A stretch of 37,226 bases of DNA. Source: Geobacteraceae bacterium (GTDB taxonomy: Bacteria; Desulfobacterota; Desulfuromonadia; Geobacterales; Geobacteraceae). The stretch covers positions 1 through 37,226 of the forward strand of contig JAMXLF010000051.1 of assembly GCA_024281055.1 (NCBI GenBank), read 5' to 3'. Under the pieces are notes generated by a model that ran no database searches, was not told where the DNA came from, and was given only the letters and a program-made list of their open reading frames with translations. This document shows, one piece after another, positions 8,384 to 16,851 of the stretch. Made by a program: the position numbers and the translations under genes. The stretch's first letter is position 1, and each line of letters opens with the position of its first letter.

Positions 8384-8931
8384 ACTACCACAACCTGCTG
8401 CGCGAATGGTATCAACGCCTGTCCAGCCGGGACCGCCTGCGCCTGGGGATCGGCATTGCGGCGCTCCTCTTCCTGGCGGTTCTCCTCTCCGCCGCCAACG
8501 ATCAGATCAGCCGACTCAGGAATAAGCTCGTCGCACGGGAGGGGGCTGTCTCCGAAATGCTGGTCCTGAAACAGCGCTACCTGGAAGCGAACGCCACCGC
8601 CCAGCGGCTCAGCAACCGGCTGGCGGCAACCCGCCCCGATGACTCACCGGCGAAGCTCATCGAGGAGATCGGCATCAAGGGAAAATCGAGCCAGATAAAG
8701 CCGGTCAAGGGGGAAGAGGGAAGCGGCTTCGTTGAGGATGCCGCCGAGGTGAGGCTTGAGGGGCTGTCCGCCAACGAAGCGGTCAACCTCCTCTACCGGC
8801 TGGAGAAGGGGACAAAACCGGTGGTGATCAAGAAGGCCCTCCTCAAGACCAGGTTCGACGACCCGGCCAGGCTCGACCTCACCCTGACCATCGCCCTGCT
8901 GAAGCCGGCCCCCACCAAGGGCAAGGGGTAG
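8380..8931 (+). CDS. gspM: T2SS inner-membrane protein GspM
   Basis: Bitopic platform protein that partners GspL; 183 residues. It has a short cytoplasmic N-terminus (LREWYQRLSSRDRLRL), a TM helix at about 23-39 (GIGIAALLFLAVLLSAA), a coiled-coil stretch, then a ferredoxin-like periplasmic domain with VRLEGLSANEAVNLLYRLE. Sequence conservation in this family is low. The assignment rests on size, topology and position between gspL and gspN. The start overlaps the gspL stop by ATGA. Confidence 0.9.
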   Translation: MNYHNLLREWYQRLSSRDRLRLGIGIAALLFLAVLLSAANDQISRLRNKLVAREGAVSEMLVLKQRYLEANATAQRLSNRLAATRPDDSPAKLIEEIGIKGKSSQIKPVKGEEGSGFVEDAAEVRLEGLSANEAVNLLYRLEKGTKPVVIKKALLKTRFDDPARLDLTLTIALLKPAPTKGKG

Positions 8932-8933
8932 CC

Positions 8934-9773
8934 ATGCCCCGCCGCCTCCTGACCATCGCGGCCGTTTCGGCGGCGGCCGTGGCGCTCTTCGTTGTCCTCA
9001 CCCTCCTCTTCATCCCGGACCAGGTCCTGCGGGATACCGTGACGCGGGGACTGGAAAGCGCCGGCTTCACCTTCACGGCGACCCGCTTCGGCAAGGCCCT
9101 TCCCCTGGGGATCAGGGCAGAGGGGGTGACCATCGGCAACGACCGTGGCCCGATCCTCAAGGCGGACAGGGCAGTTGTACGGCTTTCCCTCCTTCCCCTC
9201 CTGGCCGGCCGGGTAAACATCGCCGGCACGCTGCGGATCGGCACCGGGGAGGTGAGCGGCACGTTCGCCCTGCGCGGAGGCGGAAAATCGACCATCGCCG
9301 CACACGGCATCAAACTGGAAGACCTCCCGTTCTTCGCGACCGTCACCGGTACCCAGGTCAAGGGGGTCGCGACCGTCCGGGGAAGTTACTCCGGCAGGGC
9401 GACAGCGGCGACAGGCGCACTGCAGGTGGAGATAACGAATGCCGACCTGCGCGGCGTGAAGATCGGGGAAGTTCCCCTGCCGGACGCCGGTTTCGATACG
9501 GTCCGGGGAGCCCTGAAAGTCGGCGGCGGCAGATTAACCCTTGAGAGTCTCACCCTCCAGGGAGAGGGGCTCTACGTCCGGCTCAAGGGAGACCTGCCGG
9601 TCACCGCCTCCCTCCCGGCCTCCCCCCTCAACCTCACCCTGGAGTTGATGCCGAAGCCCCAGTTTCTCGAGAAACAGAAGTTCGTCTTCCTGCTCCTCAC
9701 CAAGTACCAGTCATCCCCCGGCTACTACCAGATCCCCATCCGGGGTGTCCTCGGCAAACCCGTTATCCAGTAA
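8934..9773 (+). CDS. gspN: T2SS protein GspN
   Basis: Protein of 279 residues with one N-terminal membrane anchor (about 5-27, LLTIAAVSAAAVALFVVLTL). A beta-rich periplasmic domain follows, with AsmA-like repeats such as GIRAEGVTIGNDRGPILKAD and GGGRLTLESLTLQGEGLYV. This is the GspN type seen in Geobacter and related deltaproteobacteria; it is optional in other T2SS and its exact role is not settled. It starts 2 nt after the gspM stop and is the last gene of the operon on this strand. No clear intrinsic terminator follows. Confidence 0.85.
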   Translation: MPRRLLTIAAVSAAAVALFVVLTLLFIPDQVLRDTVTRGLESAGFTFTATRFGKALPLGIRAEGVTIGNDRGPILKADRAVVRLSLLPLLAGRVNIAGTLRIGTGEVSGTFALRGGGKSTIAAHGIKLEDLPFFATVTGTQVKGVATVRGSYSGRATAATGALQVEITNADLRGVKIGEVPLPDAGFDTVRGALKVGGGRLTLESLTLQGEGLYVRLKGDLPVTASLPASPLNLTLELMPKPQFLEKQKFVFLLLTKYQSSPGYYQIPIRGVLGKPVIQ

Positions 9774-9801
9774 CAGCCCGCCAATAAGCCCAAATCGTTA
9801 A

Positions 9802-9887
9802 GCCACAGATCAAGGCCCAAGAACCGGATGGAACCGTCGAGAAACTTCGTGTAAGTTTGATCCGCCTTTTCGGCTTTTATCTGTGGC
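9802..9887. repeat. Short inverted repeat between gspN and the M48 gene
   Basis: GCCACAGAT at 9802-9810 is exactly mirrored by ATCTGTGGC at 9879-9887, 68 nt apart. It sits in the convergent gap between gspN and the M48 peptidase gene and may act as a two-way transcript end or be a dispersed repeat. No T-run flanks it, so a classical terminator is not supported. Confidence 0.5.
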
Positions 9888-9901
9888 CAAACCCTAAGAC
9901 T

Positions 9902-11188
9902 CTAATTATCCGCAGTACGTTCGGAGGAGACGGCATTCCTGATTTCAGCGGACCATGCCATCTCCCGCAGTTTACCGACCCGCTCCACGATCGGCGGGTG
10001 GGAATAGTAGACAGTGGCATACAGCGGGTGGGGATGGAGGTTGGCGAGGTTCTCCCTGGAAAGCTTGACGAGGGCCGTGGCCAAGGCCTCCGGCGTGCCG
10101 GTCAGTGCGCAGGCGAAACGGTCGGCCTCCCATTCGTGCCTGCGCGAAAGCCAGCTCGTGAGGGGGGTAAAAGGGAACGCTGCCAGGGAGCCGAGGAAGG
10201 CGAGGATGACGAGCTGGGCGGGAAACGAGGCCCGGTCCAGGCCGAGGAGTGAGGGGAGCCCGCCCCAGGTAACCAGACGGAAAGCCAGGTAAGAGGCAAG
10301 GAGTGCCGTCAGCTCCGTAACGACGAGCCGTTTCAGGATGTGGCCTTTGCGCCAGTGTCCGATCTCGTGGGCAAGTATGGCGAGAATCTCCCCGTGCCCC
10401 ATCTGCCGCAGCAGGGTGTCGAAGAGGACGATCCGCTTCACCCGGCCTATTCCGGTGAAGTAGGCATTGGAGTGGGTGCTGCGGCGCGAGGCGTCCACCT
10501 GCATGACGCGGCTTACCTTGAGCCCCGCCTTTGCCACAAGGGCCCGGATCTCCGCCTCCAGCCCCGCGGTGGTGACCGGCTCGAACTTGAAGAAGAACGG
10601 CTCGATGACGTAGGGGGAGATGTACATGAGGAAGACGGAGACCCCGGCAAAGAAAAGCCAGACCCAGAGCCACCAGCGGGCGGGGCTGACGCGGACCAGG
10701 GCAAGGCCGCCCGCGGTCACGAGGGCCAACAGGAGCGCGGCAATGGCCGTGGACTTGGCAAGGTCGGTAAGCCAGAGCCGGAAGGTCATGGCGTTGAAGC
10801 CGTAGCAGTTTTCGATGCGAAATGTCCGGTAGAGGCTGAAGGGAATATCGAGCACCCCCTCGGCGAAGGCGATGATCAGGAAGAAGACGATCCCGCCGCC
10901 GATGAAGTCGCCGATGTGCGCGGTAACGAACCGGTCATAGACGCCGAGCCAGCCGCCGAACAGGAAGAACATGAGGATGACACTACTGCAGGCCGACTCC
11001 ACGAGGGCCAGCCGGCTCTGGTCAAGGGTGTAGGCGGTAGTGCTGCGGAGGGTTTCGGCGTTGATGGCCGCCTCGAACCTCGGCGGCACTTCCCCGCCAT
11101 GCCTCCGGAGGTGGCGCAGGTTGAGAAAGCGGAGCCACCAAGTGACCGCAAGGACGAGGAGGTATACGCCAAGGAGGACGAACTTCAC
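9902..11188 (-). CDS. M48 family membrane zinc metalloprotease (Ste24-like)
   Basis: Integral-membrane protease of 428 residues, close in design to Ste24/CAAX prenyl protease 1. The zinc site is HEIGH at 274-278 (in ILAHEIGHWRKGH), with the third ligand probably E352 in SRRHEWEADRFA. Several hydrophobic segments precede the catalytic motif (for example LLGVYLLVLAVTWWL, GGGIVFFLIIAFAEGV, LWVWLFFAGVSVFLMYI). One or two more follow it. Family members cleave membrane or misfolded proteins; no specific substrate can be read from the sequence. The start is GTG at 11188, with a weak ribosome site. It lies 36 nt downstream of the mocA-like gene on the same strand, so co-transcription is possible, but nothing ties it to molybdenum metabolism. 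Confidence 0.9.
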   Translation of the reverse strand: MKFVLLGVYLLVLAVTWWLRFLNLRHLRRHGGEVPPRFEAAINAETLRSTTAYTLDQSRLALVESACSSVILMFFLFGGWLGVYDRFVTAHIGDFIGGGIVFFLIIAFAEGVLDIPFSLYRTFRIENCYGFNAMTFRLWLTDLAKSTAIAALLLALVTAGGLALVRVSPARWWLWVWLFFAGVSVFLMYISPYVIEPFFFKFEPVTTAGLEAEIRALVAKAGLKVSRVMQVDASRRSTHSNAYFTGIGRVKRIVLFDTLLRQMGHGEILAILAHEIGHWRKGHILKRLVVTELTALLASYLAFRLVTWGGLPSLLGLDRASFPAQLVILAFLGSLAAFPFTPLTSWLSRRHEWEADRFACALTGTPEALATALVKLSRENLANLHPHPLYATVYYSHPPIVERVGKLREMAWSAEIRNAVSSERTADN

Positions 11189-11224
11189 GGGAAAAAGGGA
11201 AACGGGGTTTCGGTTGTCTGCATG

Positions 11225-11818
11225 CTATCCCCTGTTGAATTGCTCCAGGACATGACAGTACTCCTCCGGGGTATCCATGTCAAGGATCACTCCCGGATCG
11301 GGGACCGCCACCGGCCGTATCCGTCCGAAGTGGAACGCAAGGACGTCCCGCAAGGTGGAGTGGCGGGCAATCTCCTCCAGTACCGGCCGCGGGAACAGGG
11401 TCGGATGGCCCCGCCGTTCCCCGTGGACCGGAATATGGATTCCTCCCGGCTCCCGGACGTGACAATCAAGGAGGGTCCGGTAGGTCTGTGGCCGCACGAG
11501 CGGATGGTCGGCGAGGGCAACGCACACTCCCGTAACGGCGTCGTCAATGACCGTCAGCCCTGTCCGTACGGATTGGGCCATGTCGCTGCCCGGAGTCCTG
11601 TTGCAAACGACAGTCACCAGAAAGGGGCGGACGACTTCCGCAACTGCTTCCCCTTCCGGGGCAACGACCACGACGATGTCTTCGAGCCCCGCCGCCACGA
11701 TGGCTTCGAGACAGCGGACGAGGGCGGGCCGGTCACCCACCGGCAGGAGCTGCTTGGACGTTCCCATCCGCCGCGACGATCCCGCGGCGAGGAGAAGCGC
11801 CGACACCCGATGCTCCAT
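11225..11818 (-). CDS. mocA: MocA-like molybdenum cofactor nucleotidyltransferase
   Basis: Nucleotidyltransferase of 197 residues, probably the CTP:molybdopterin cytidylyltransferase that makes MCD for the hydroxylase encoded upstream. The N-terminal nucleotide-binding signature is LLLAAGSSRRMGTSKQLLPV, and later motifs are ADHPLVRP and GHPTLF. ATG 11818 is chosen over a longer frame because GGAGG lies just upstream and MEHRVSALLLAAG is a natural N-terminus. Its start lies 86 nt inside the 3' end of xdhC. A MobA (GTP) function is less likely, since the neighbours are an xanthine-oxidase-family enzyme and XdhC. Confidence 0.82.
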   Translation of the reverse strand: MEHRVSALLLAAGSSRRMGTSKQLLPVGDRPALVRCLEAIVAAGLEDIVVVVAPEGEAVAEVVRPFLVTVVCNRTPGSDMAQSVRTGLTVIDDAVTGVCVALADHPLVRPQTYRTLLDCHVREPGGIHIPVHGERRGHPTLFPRPVLEEIARHSTLRDVLAFHFGRIRPVAVPDPGVILDMDTPEEYCHVLEQFNRG

Positions 11819-12581
11819 GATTCCTCCGTGTGGCGATGAGCTGGGCAACGATACTGACCGCGATCTCGGCCGGGGTCTCGGCGCCGATAGCGAGCCCCAC
11901 GGGGATGACGATCCGGTCCAGCGCCTCGGGAGCGAATTTCTCCTCGGCCAGGGTCCGCATCAGCACCTCGCGCTTGCGCCGGCTGCCGATTACGCCGATG
12001 TAGCGGGCTGAGGTGGCAAGAGCGGCCCGGGCTGCGACGAAATCGGTTTCGAAGCCGGTGGTGGTGATGACGATGGCATCTGCCCCGGCCACACCCTGTC
12101 CCGCTAGGAACTCCGCTGCCCCCCCGGTGAATGTCGCGTCGGCATCGGGGAGCCGGTCGCGGCTGGCATACTCCGGCCGCTCATCGGCAACGGCCACCTG
12201 GAAACCGGCGAGTTTCGCGGCCGAAGACAGTGCGGCCCCCACGTGGCCGGCACCGATGATCAGAAGGCGCGACCGGCTGGCGTTCGGCTCTATGTAGACG
12301 AGGAGCCTCCCGCCGCAGACATGGCCGTTTTCCTCGGTGAGGGAGATCGGGACGGTGCGGGGAATGCCGCCTGCCATCACCTCCTGGCTCGCCGCGATCA
12401 CCTCCAGTTCCACCTTCCCGCCGCCAACCGTGCCGAGAATGGAGCCGTCCTCCCGCACGAGCATCTTCGCCCCGGCCTTGCGAGGGGAAGAACCTGCGCT
12501 TTCCACCACCGTCGCCAGGGCCGAGGGGATTCCCGCCCGGGAGAGCCGGACGATCTCCTCGTAGATGTTCAGGTCATCCAT
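11733..12581 (-). CDS. XdhC/CoxI family Mo-hydroxylase maturation factor
   Basis: Maturation factor of 282 residues. XdhC proteins hold the molybdenum cofactor, promote its sulfuration and hand it to xanthine-oxidase-family enzymes. An XdhC/CoxI domain comes first (LATVVESAGSSPRKAGAKML, GTVGGGKVE, GHVCGGRLLVYIEP). A Rossmann-type C-terminal domain follows (LLIIGAGHVGAALSSAAKLA, IGVIGSRRKREV, IPVGLAIGAETPAEIAVSI). The start could be ATG 12581 (MDDLNIYEE) or ATG 12596 (MSGVPMDD); the ribosome site is poor for both. The last 30 or so residues, rich in Gly/Ala/Arg, extend past the family end and overlap the mocA-like gene. Confidence 0.88.
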   Translation of the reverse strand: MDDLNIYEEIVRLSRAGIPSALATVVESAGSSPRKAGAKMLVREDGSILGTVGGGKVELEVIAASQEVMAGGIPRTVPISLTEENGHVCGGRLLVYIEPNASRSRLLIIGAGHVGAALSSAAKLAGFQVAVADERPEYASRDRLPDADATFTGGAAEFLAGQGVAGADAIVITTTGFETDFVAARAALATSARYIGVIGSRRKREVLMRTLAEEKFAPEALDRIVIPVGLAIGAETPAEIAVSIVAQLIATRRNHGASGVGASPRRGIVAADGNVQAAPAGG

Positions 12582-12599
12582 GGGCACCCCGCTCATAGG

Positions 12600-12700
12600 C
12601 AAATTCCAAATTCCAAGCACCAAATCTCAAACAATAATCTCTCAATAATTCACTTGGTTTTTTTAATTGTTTGGAATTTGTGATTTGGAATTTGAGATTT
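12600..12700 (-). repeat. Heptad inverted array, CAAATTC family
   Basis: The left half runs in 7-bp steps: CAAATTC, CAAATTC, CAAGCAC, CAAATCT, CAAACAA (12600-12634). The right half is its inverse: TTTGGAA, TTTGTGA, TTTGGAA, TTTGAGA (12670-12697). The middle is AT-rich. It fills the gap between the Mo-hydroxylase large subunit and xdhC and could form a long imperfect hairpin in the transcript. Unit length and two-half design match the GTTCAA arrays, but the unit sequence differs. Confidence 0.8.
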
Positions 12701-12713
12701 CGTAGCATTTCCG

Positions 12714-14870
12714 CTACGCCTTCTTCAACTCCTCAGCCCGGATGGGGAGGCTCCGGATCCGCTTGCCGGTGACGGCGAAGACAGCGTTCGTTACCGCTGC
12801 GGCGATGGGAGGGGTCCCCGGTTCGCCGATCCCGCCCGGTTTCTCCCTGCTCGGCACGATGTGGACCTCCACCCTTGGCATCTCGTTCATCCTGAGCACG
12901 GGGTAGGTGTCGAAGTTCGCCTGCTCCACCCGGCCGTTCTTAAGGGTGATCGCCCCGTGGAGAGCCGCTGACAGCCCATATACGATCCCAGATTCCATCT
13001 GCGCCTCTATGGTGAGCGGGTTTACGTACCTGCCGCAGTCGACGGCGCAGACCACCCGGTGGACCCGCACCTCCCCGCTGTCGCTCACCGACACCTCTGT
13101 CACTTGGGCGACGAAGCTGCCGAAGGAATCGTGCACTGCGATACCCATGCCGTGCCCCGCCGGAAGCGCTTTTCCCCACTCCGCCTTCTCCGCGGCCAAC
13201 TCCAGCACCCCCTTGTGACGTGGGTTAGCTGCAAGGAGGGAGCGGCGGAACTCGAAGGGGTCCTTGCCGGCGTCATTGGCCACCTCGTCGATGAAACTCT
13301 CGACGACGAAACCGGTGTGGGAGTGCCCCACCGAGCGCCACCACTGGACCGGCACTCCGAAGCGCGGGGAGTGAAGCGTTACGAGGATGTTGGGGATGGT
13401 GTAGGGAATGTCTTTCGCCCCTTCCACCGAGGTATGGTCGATGCCGTTCTCGATCATCCTCTTCTCGAACGGGGTGCCGAACATGATCGACTGGCCGACG
13501 ATGGTGTGCCACCAGGCGATGAGGTTGCCGCTCCCGTCGAGGCCCGCCATGAGCCGGTCATGCCACATGGGGCGGTAGTACCCCCCCCTCATGTCGTCTT
13601 CCCGGGTCCAGACCACCTTGACCGGTCTTTTCACCCGTTTCGCCACTTCCGCCGCCTCGGACACGAAGTCGGAGTGGGGATTGCCCCGTCGGCCGAACCC
13701 GCCGCCGAGGAAGGTCGTATGGAGCTTCACCTGCTCCGGGTTGAGGCCCAGGATGTCGGCGGCGGCGGCACGGTCGCCGGTCTGCATCTGGGAGCCGACC
13801 CGGATGGCACAGCTGTCGCCCCGGTAGTCGATGGTACAATTAAGGGGCTCCATGGTGGCGTGGGCCAGGTAGGGGACGTCGTAGTCGGCCGAGACCTTCC
13901 TGATCGCCGCGGCGTACGCCTTGTCCGGGTCACCATCCTTGCGGGCGATGAGGCCCGGTGTTTCTGCCATCCTCTCAAATTCCTCCACCATACCCGGCGT
14001 CGAGAGCCTGGCCCACTCCCCCTCGTCCCAGCTTATCTCCAGGGCATCGCGCCCCTTTTTCGCCGCCCAGAAGCCGGTCGCCACCAGCGCCACGCCGGTG
14101 GGCACCTGCACGACCTGCTTCACGCCGGGAACGGCCTTTGCCCTGGCGGCGTTGAAGCTCTTCACCTTGCCACCAAACACCGGTGAGCGGGCGACGACAG
14201 CCGTCAGCATGCCGGGAAACCGGGCGTCGAGTCCGAACTCCGCCGTGCCGTTCACCTTGGCGGGGCTGTCGAGGCGAAGCTGCGGCTTGCCGAGGATCGT
14301 CCACGCGTCCGGGTTCTTCAACTTGACCTCCTTCGGGACCGGCATTTTCGCGGCGAGAGCGGCAAGCTCGCCATACCCGAAGGATTTCCCCTGCCCGGCC
14401 GTGACCCGGCCATTTTCGGCCCGGCAGCTGGCCAGAGCCACCTTCCATTTTTTCGCCGCCGCGGCGATCAGCATCTCCCGGGCAATGGCGCCCGCCTTCG
14501 ACAGTCGGTCCCACTCGCTCCAGACGCTGCTGCTTCCCCCCGTGACCATCACGGGGCCGTACACGGTGTGGTTGTAAATGGGGGCCACCGGCGACGCCTC
14601 CACACGCACCTTGTGCCAGTCGCACTCAAGTTCCTCGGCGATGAGCATCGGCAGGGAGGTGTAGACCCCCTGCCCCATCTCCGCCTTGTTGATGATGAAG
14701 GTCACCGTACCGTCGCGCCCGATGCGGAGGAAGGCGTTCGGCGCGAAGGCCGCAGCAGCCTCGGCAATCGTCTCGCCGAACGGGAGGTAGAAGCCGAGGA
14801 TGAGTCCGCCCCCGGCCAGGGCACTCGTCTTGAGAAATTCGCGGCGGCTCAGGTTCAGGATATCGTTCAT
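12714..14870 (-). CDS. Periplasmic molybdenum hydroxylase, large subunit (IorB/aldehyde-oxidase type)
   Basis: Catalytic molybdopterin-binding subunit of the xanthine oxidase family; 718 residues. A Tat signal is visible (SRREFLK at 8-14, then a hydrophobic stretch and AEAAAAFA), so the enzyme is exported folded with cofactor. Family motifs include [33 protein letters not shown] (about 385-400) and the C-terminal [14 protein letters not shown] with the presumed active-site Glu near residue 680. The Tat leader and the pairing with a small 2Fe-2S subunit without a FAD subunit match isoquinoline 1-oxidoreductase/periplasmic aldehyde oxidase types. The substrate cannot be told. Its start overlaps the small-subunit stop (ATGA). 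Confidence 0.9.
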   Translation of the reverse strand: MNDILNLSRREFLKTSALAGGGLILGFYLPFGETIAEAAAAFAPNAFLRIGRDGTVTFIINKAEMGQGVYTSLPMLIAEELECDWHKVRVEASPVAPIYNHTVYGPVMVTGGSSSVWSEWDRLSKAGAIAREMLIAAAAKKWKVALASCRAENGRVTAGQGKSFGYGELAALAAKMPVPKEVKLKNPDAWTILGKPQLRLDSPAKVNGTAEFGLDARFPGMLTAVVARSPVFGGKVKSFNAARAKAVPGVKQVVQVPTGVALVATGFWAAKKGRDALEISWDEGEWARLSTPGMVEEFERMAETPGLIARKDGDPDKAYAAAIRKVSADYDVPYLAHATMEPLNCTIDYRGDSCAIRVGSQMQTGDRAAAADILGLNPEQVKLHTTFLGGGFGRRGNPHSDFVSEAAEVAKRVKRPVKVVWTREDDMRGGYYRPMWHDRLMAGLDGSGNLIAWWHTIVGQSIMFGTPFEKRMIENGIDHTSVEGAKDIPYTIPNILVTLHSPRFGVPVQWWRSVGHSHTGFVVESFIDEVANDAGKDPFEFRRSLLAANPRHKGVLELAAEKAEWGKALPAGHGMGIAVHDSFGSFVAQVTEVSVSDSGEVRVHRVVCAVDCGRYVNPLTIEAQMESGIVYGLSAALHGAITLKNGRVEQANFDTYPVLRMNEMPRVEVHIVPSREKPGGIGEPGTPPIAAAVTNAVFAVTGKRIRSLPIRAEELKKA

Positions 14871-15331
14871 TTTACGCCTCCTTTCCCCGTTCCTGCCGCG
14901 GCCGCATGGATGGCACGGCGGATGCGCTGGTAGGTGCCGCAGCGACAGATGTTGCCGGTCATGGCGGCATCGATGTCGGCGTCGGTCGGCGGCGGCTTAT
15001 CGTGGAGGAGCGCCGTTGCTGACATGATCTGTCCCGGCTGGCACCAGCCGCACTGTGAGACATCCTCTGCCAGCCACGCCTGCTTCACCGGGTGCGTGGC
15101 AGGGATTCCCTCGATGGTGACGATCTTTTTCCCCTGGGCGTCCTTCACCGGCATCTGGCAGGAGCGCTCGGCCCGGCCGTCCACATGAACGGTGCAGGCG
15201 CCGCACAGCCCCTCACCGCAGCCGTACTTGGTGCCGGTCAGCTGCAGCTTCTCCCGGATGACCCACAACAGCGGGGTATCCGGCTCCACATCCACCGCAT
15301 ACTTCTTCCCGTTCACGTCGAGTGAGATCAT
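14867..15331 (-). CDS. Molybdenum hydroxylase 2Fe-2S subunit (IorA type)
   Basis: Electron-transfer subunit of 154 residues binding two [2Fe-2S] clusters. The plant-ferredoxin-type cluster is in [17 protein letters not shown] and the following C of RSCQMP. The second, helical cluster uses CGWCQPGQ and [14 protein letters not shown]. The start at 15331 is chosen because AAGGAGG lies just upstream; an in-frame ATG eight codons earlier is less likely. It has no signal peptide, so it is probably carried through the Tat system bound to the large subunit. It is the first gene of the unit small-large-xdhC-mocA. Confidence 0.93.
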   Translation of the reverse strand: MISLDVNGKKYAVDVEPDTPLLWVIREKLQLTGTKYGCGEGLCGACTVHVDGRAERSCQMPVKDAQGKKIVTIEGIPATHPVKQAWLAEDVSQCGWCQPGQIMSATALLHDKPPPTDADIDAAMTGNICRCGTYQRIRRAIHAAAAGTGKGGVK

Positions 15332-15463
15332 GGCCGCCTCCTTGTGCTCCTTCAAGGGCCTGGCATGATGAGAGTTTTCTTGGACGATGACCGCTCAAGC
15401 GTCAAGTATAGTACGGAAAATTGCAATCACAAGGAAGGAAGACACGTCATTCGCTCATGAAAA

Positions 15464-15504
15464 AATACATCGTTGTATTATTTTAATTATATAGTTGCTA
15501 TAAT
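15464..15504 (+). promoter_or_regulatory. Candidate extended -10 promoter with upstream palindrome
   Basis: TGCTATAAT at 15496-15504 is a perfect extended -10 element, about 90 nt before the PDZ gene start. Upstream, AATACA-TCGT-TGTATT (15464-15479) is a perfect 6-bp-arm inverted repeat placed around the -35 zone, where a regulator could bind. No good -35 hexamer is present, which fits an extended -10 or activator-dependent promoter. The call is by pattern only. Confidence 0.5.
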
Positions 15505-15594
15505 GCCGTCGGTAGAAATCTAAGTCTCACTTTCACAAGCATATTGCGGCAACACTACGTGATTGCGCGTGGAAAATCCGAATCAGGAGGCAGC

Positions 15595-16791
15595 ATGAAA
15601 AAACTTCTAGTAACCTTCACTATTACCGCATTACCTTTCATGCCACATACTTCGATTGCTTCTGATTTTCATGGCGCGTCCGTAACCGATAGAAACGTGC
15701 CGACGGCGGCGTGGAAGGCTGGCATAACCGGCATCCACCCAACAATTGATGACATAGCGCTTGATTCTCCGGCAAAGACTGCCGGATTTGCGACAGGTGA
15801 CATTATCCTGTCGATTAACGGCGAGGCTGTTCATAAAACCGCTGAGTTGAAACAACTCACTGACCATACCCAGAAGATCGAGATACTCAGGGGTAACGGA
15901 AGAAAGACGCTGATAGTTGACGGACGTGCCATTGAAGCCGAAAAGGTCGCTGTAACCGCAATCAAAAAAGAGACACCCCCTGTTACCGAAAATCGGACAC
16001 CTTACATTCAAGGCACAACTTCCCAACAGGACCCCGATGGTGCTGCTCTGAAAGAGAAGTCCGGGACAACGGCAGCACTCCGGGAAAAAATGCCGATCGC
16101 GGCCCACTCCGGCGATATCACGGACGAGTTGATCGAGGTTGCCGGCCACAGGAGAGAATTCAACGACGCCTTTGGGCGAATCGGCCGCAGCGAAATCGAC
16201 CAGCTTTTTTCGGACACATTCACTCCTGAGCTCGCGGAAAAGACGTTCAAGGGATGCCTGAAACGCAGGCTCGACCACCGGGAGATCGCCGATGTGCTGG
16301 CGTGGTACAAAACGCCGATAGGGATGAAGATTGCCGAGGCCGACTCGGTTTGGGATATTAATCGAAAAGAAAAGACGCTGACCTATGTCACTACTGAGTC
16401 AGAGTCGGGTTACAAGGAACGGAGAAATCTGACGGCTCAGATCGAGAAGATGACGGGCGCCTCTGAAACGGAAGTAAGACTGACCCAGAGTATCCTTCGT
16501 AAAATCATAAAGACCATTCCCCATGATTTTCCCGACGCGAAAGCGATCAAGGAACGGCTTCAGAAAGAGATGCCCACCCTTGAGACAAAGCGAAAAGAAT
16601 ATATCGAAAGGATCGCATACACGTATCGCGATCTGTCACTGGCCGAACTCCGTGATTACCTGAAATTCCTGTGTTCCGCCACGGGGAGGAAGTACACAGC
16701 TGCGGTGCGCGAGGCCGCGGAAGAAATCACCAGGAAGATCGCGATAAATATCGAGAAAGAGCTTCACAAGGATTTGATGAAGTTGATGTAG
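15595..16791 (+). CDS. Secreted PDZ protein with DUF2059-like C-terminal region
   Basis: Protein of 398 residues, function unknown. The start at 15595 is chosen because AGGAGG lies 6 nt before it, followed by a Sec signal (MKKLLVTFTITALPFMPHTS, then IAS). A PDZ domain covers about 42-113: SPAKTAGFATGDIILSINGE. A low-complexity linker follows. The C-terminal half has two regions that resemble DUF2059 repeats: about 188-250 (LDHREIADVLAWYKTPIGMK) and about 300-371 (LAELRDYLKFLCSATGRKY). GC is visibly lower than in the flanking genes. The next gene encodes a PDZ-less HtrA-like protease, so this protein may supply its PDZ function. Confidence 0.75.
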   Translation: MKKLLVTFTITALPFMPHTSIASDFHGASVTDRNVPTAAWKAGITGIHPTIDDIALDSPAKTAGFATGDIILSINGEAVHKTAELKQLTDHTQKIEILRGNGRKTLIVDGRAIEAEKVAVTAIKKETPPVTENRTPYIQGTTSQQDPDGAALKEKSGTTAALREKMPIAAHSGDITDELIEVAGHRREFNDAFGRIGRSEIDQLFSDTFTPELAEKTFKGCLKRRLDHREIADVLAWYKTPIGMKIAEADSVWDINRKEKTLTYVTTESESGYKERRNLTAQIEKMTGASETEVRLTQSILRKIIKTIPHDFPDAKAIKERLQKEMPTLETKRKEYIERIAYTYRDLSLAELRDYLKFLCSATGRKYTAAVREAAEEITRKIAINIEKELHKDLMKLM

Positions 16792-16851
16792 ACAGGCTTT
16801 CGATGACCGAAAGACGCAGGTTCGCAAAGATCCCGCGAAGGAGACCCCCAC

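Noticed and set aside
9861-9885. Intrinsic terminator after gspN
   Set aside because: Only a three-base stem (GCC/GGC) precedes a short T-rich stretch; too weak to call.
10340-11839. 499-codon plus-strand frame across the M48 and mocA-like genes
   Set aside because: It crosses two well-supported minus-strand genes and has a strongly charged, unfamily-like composition.
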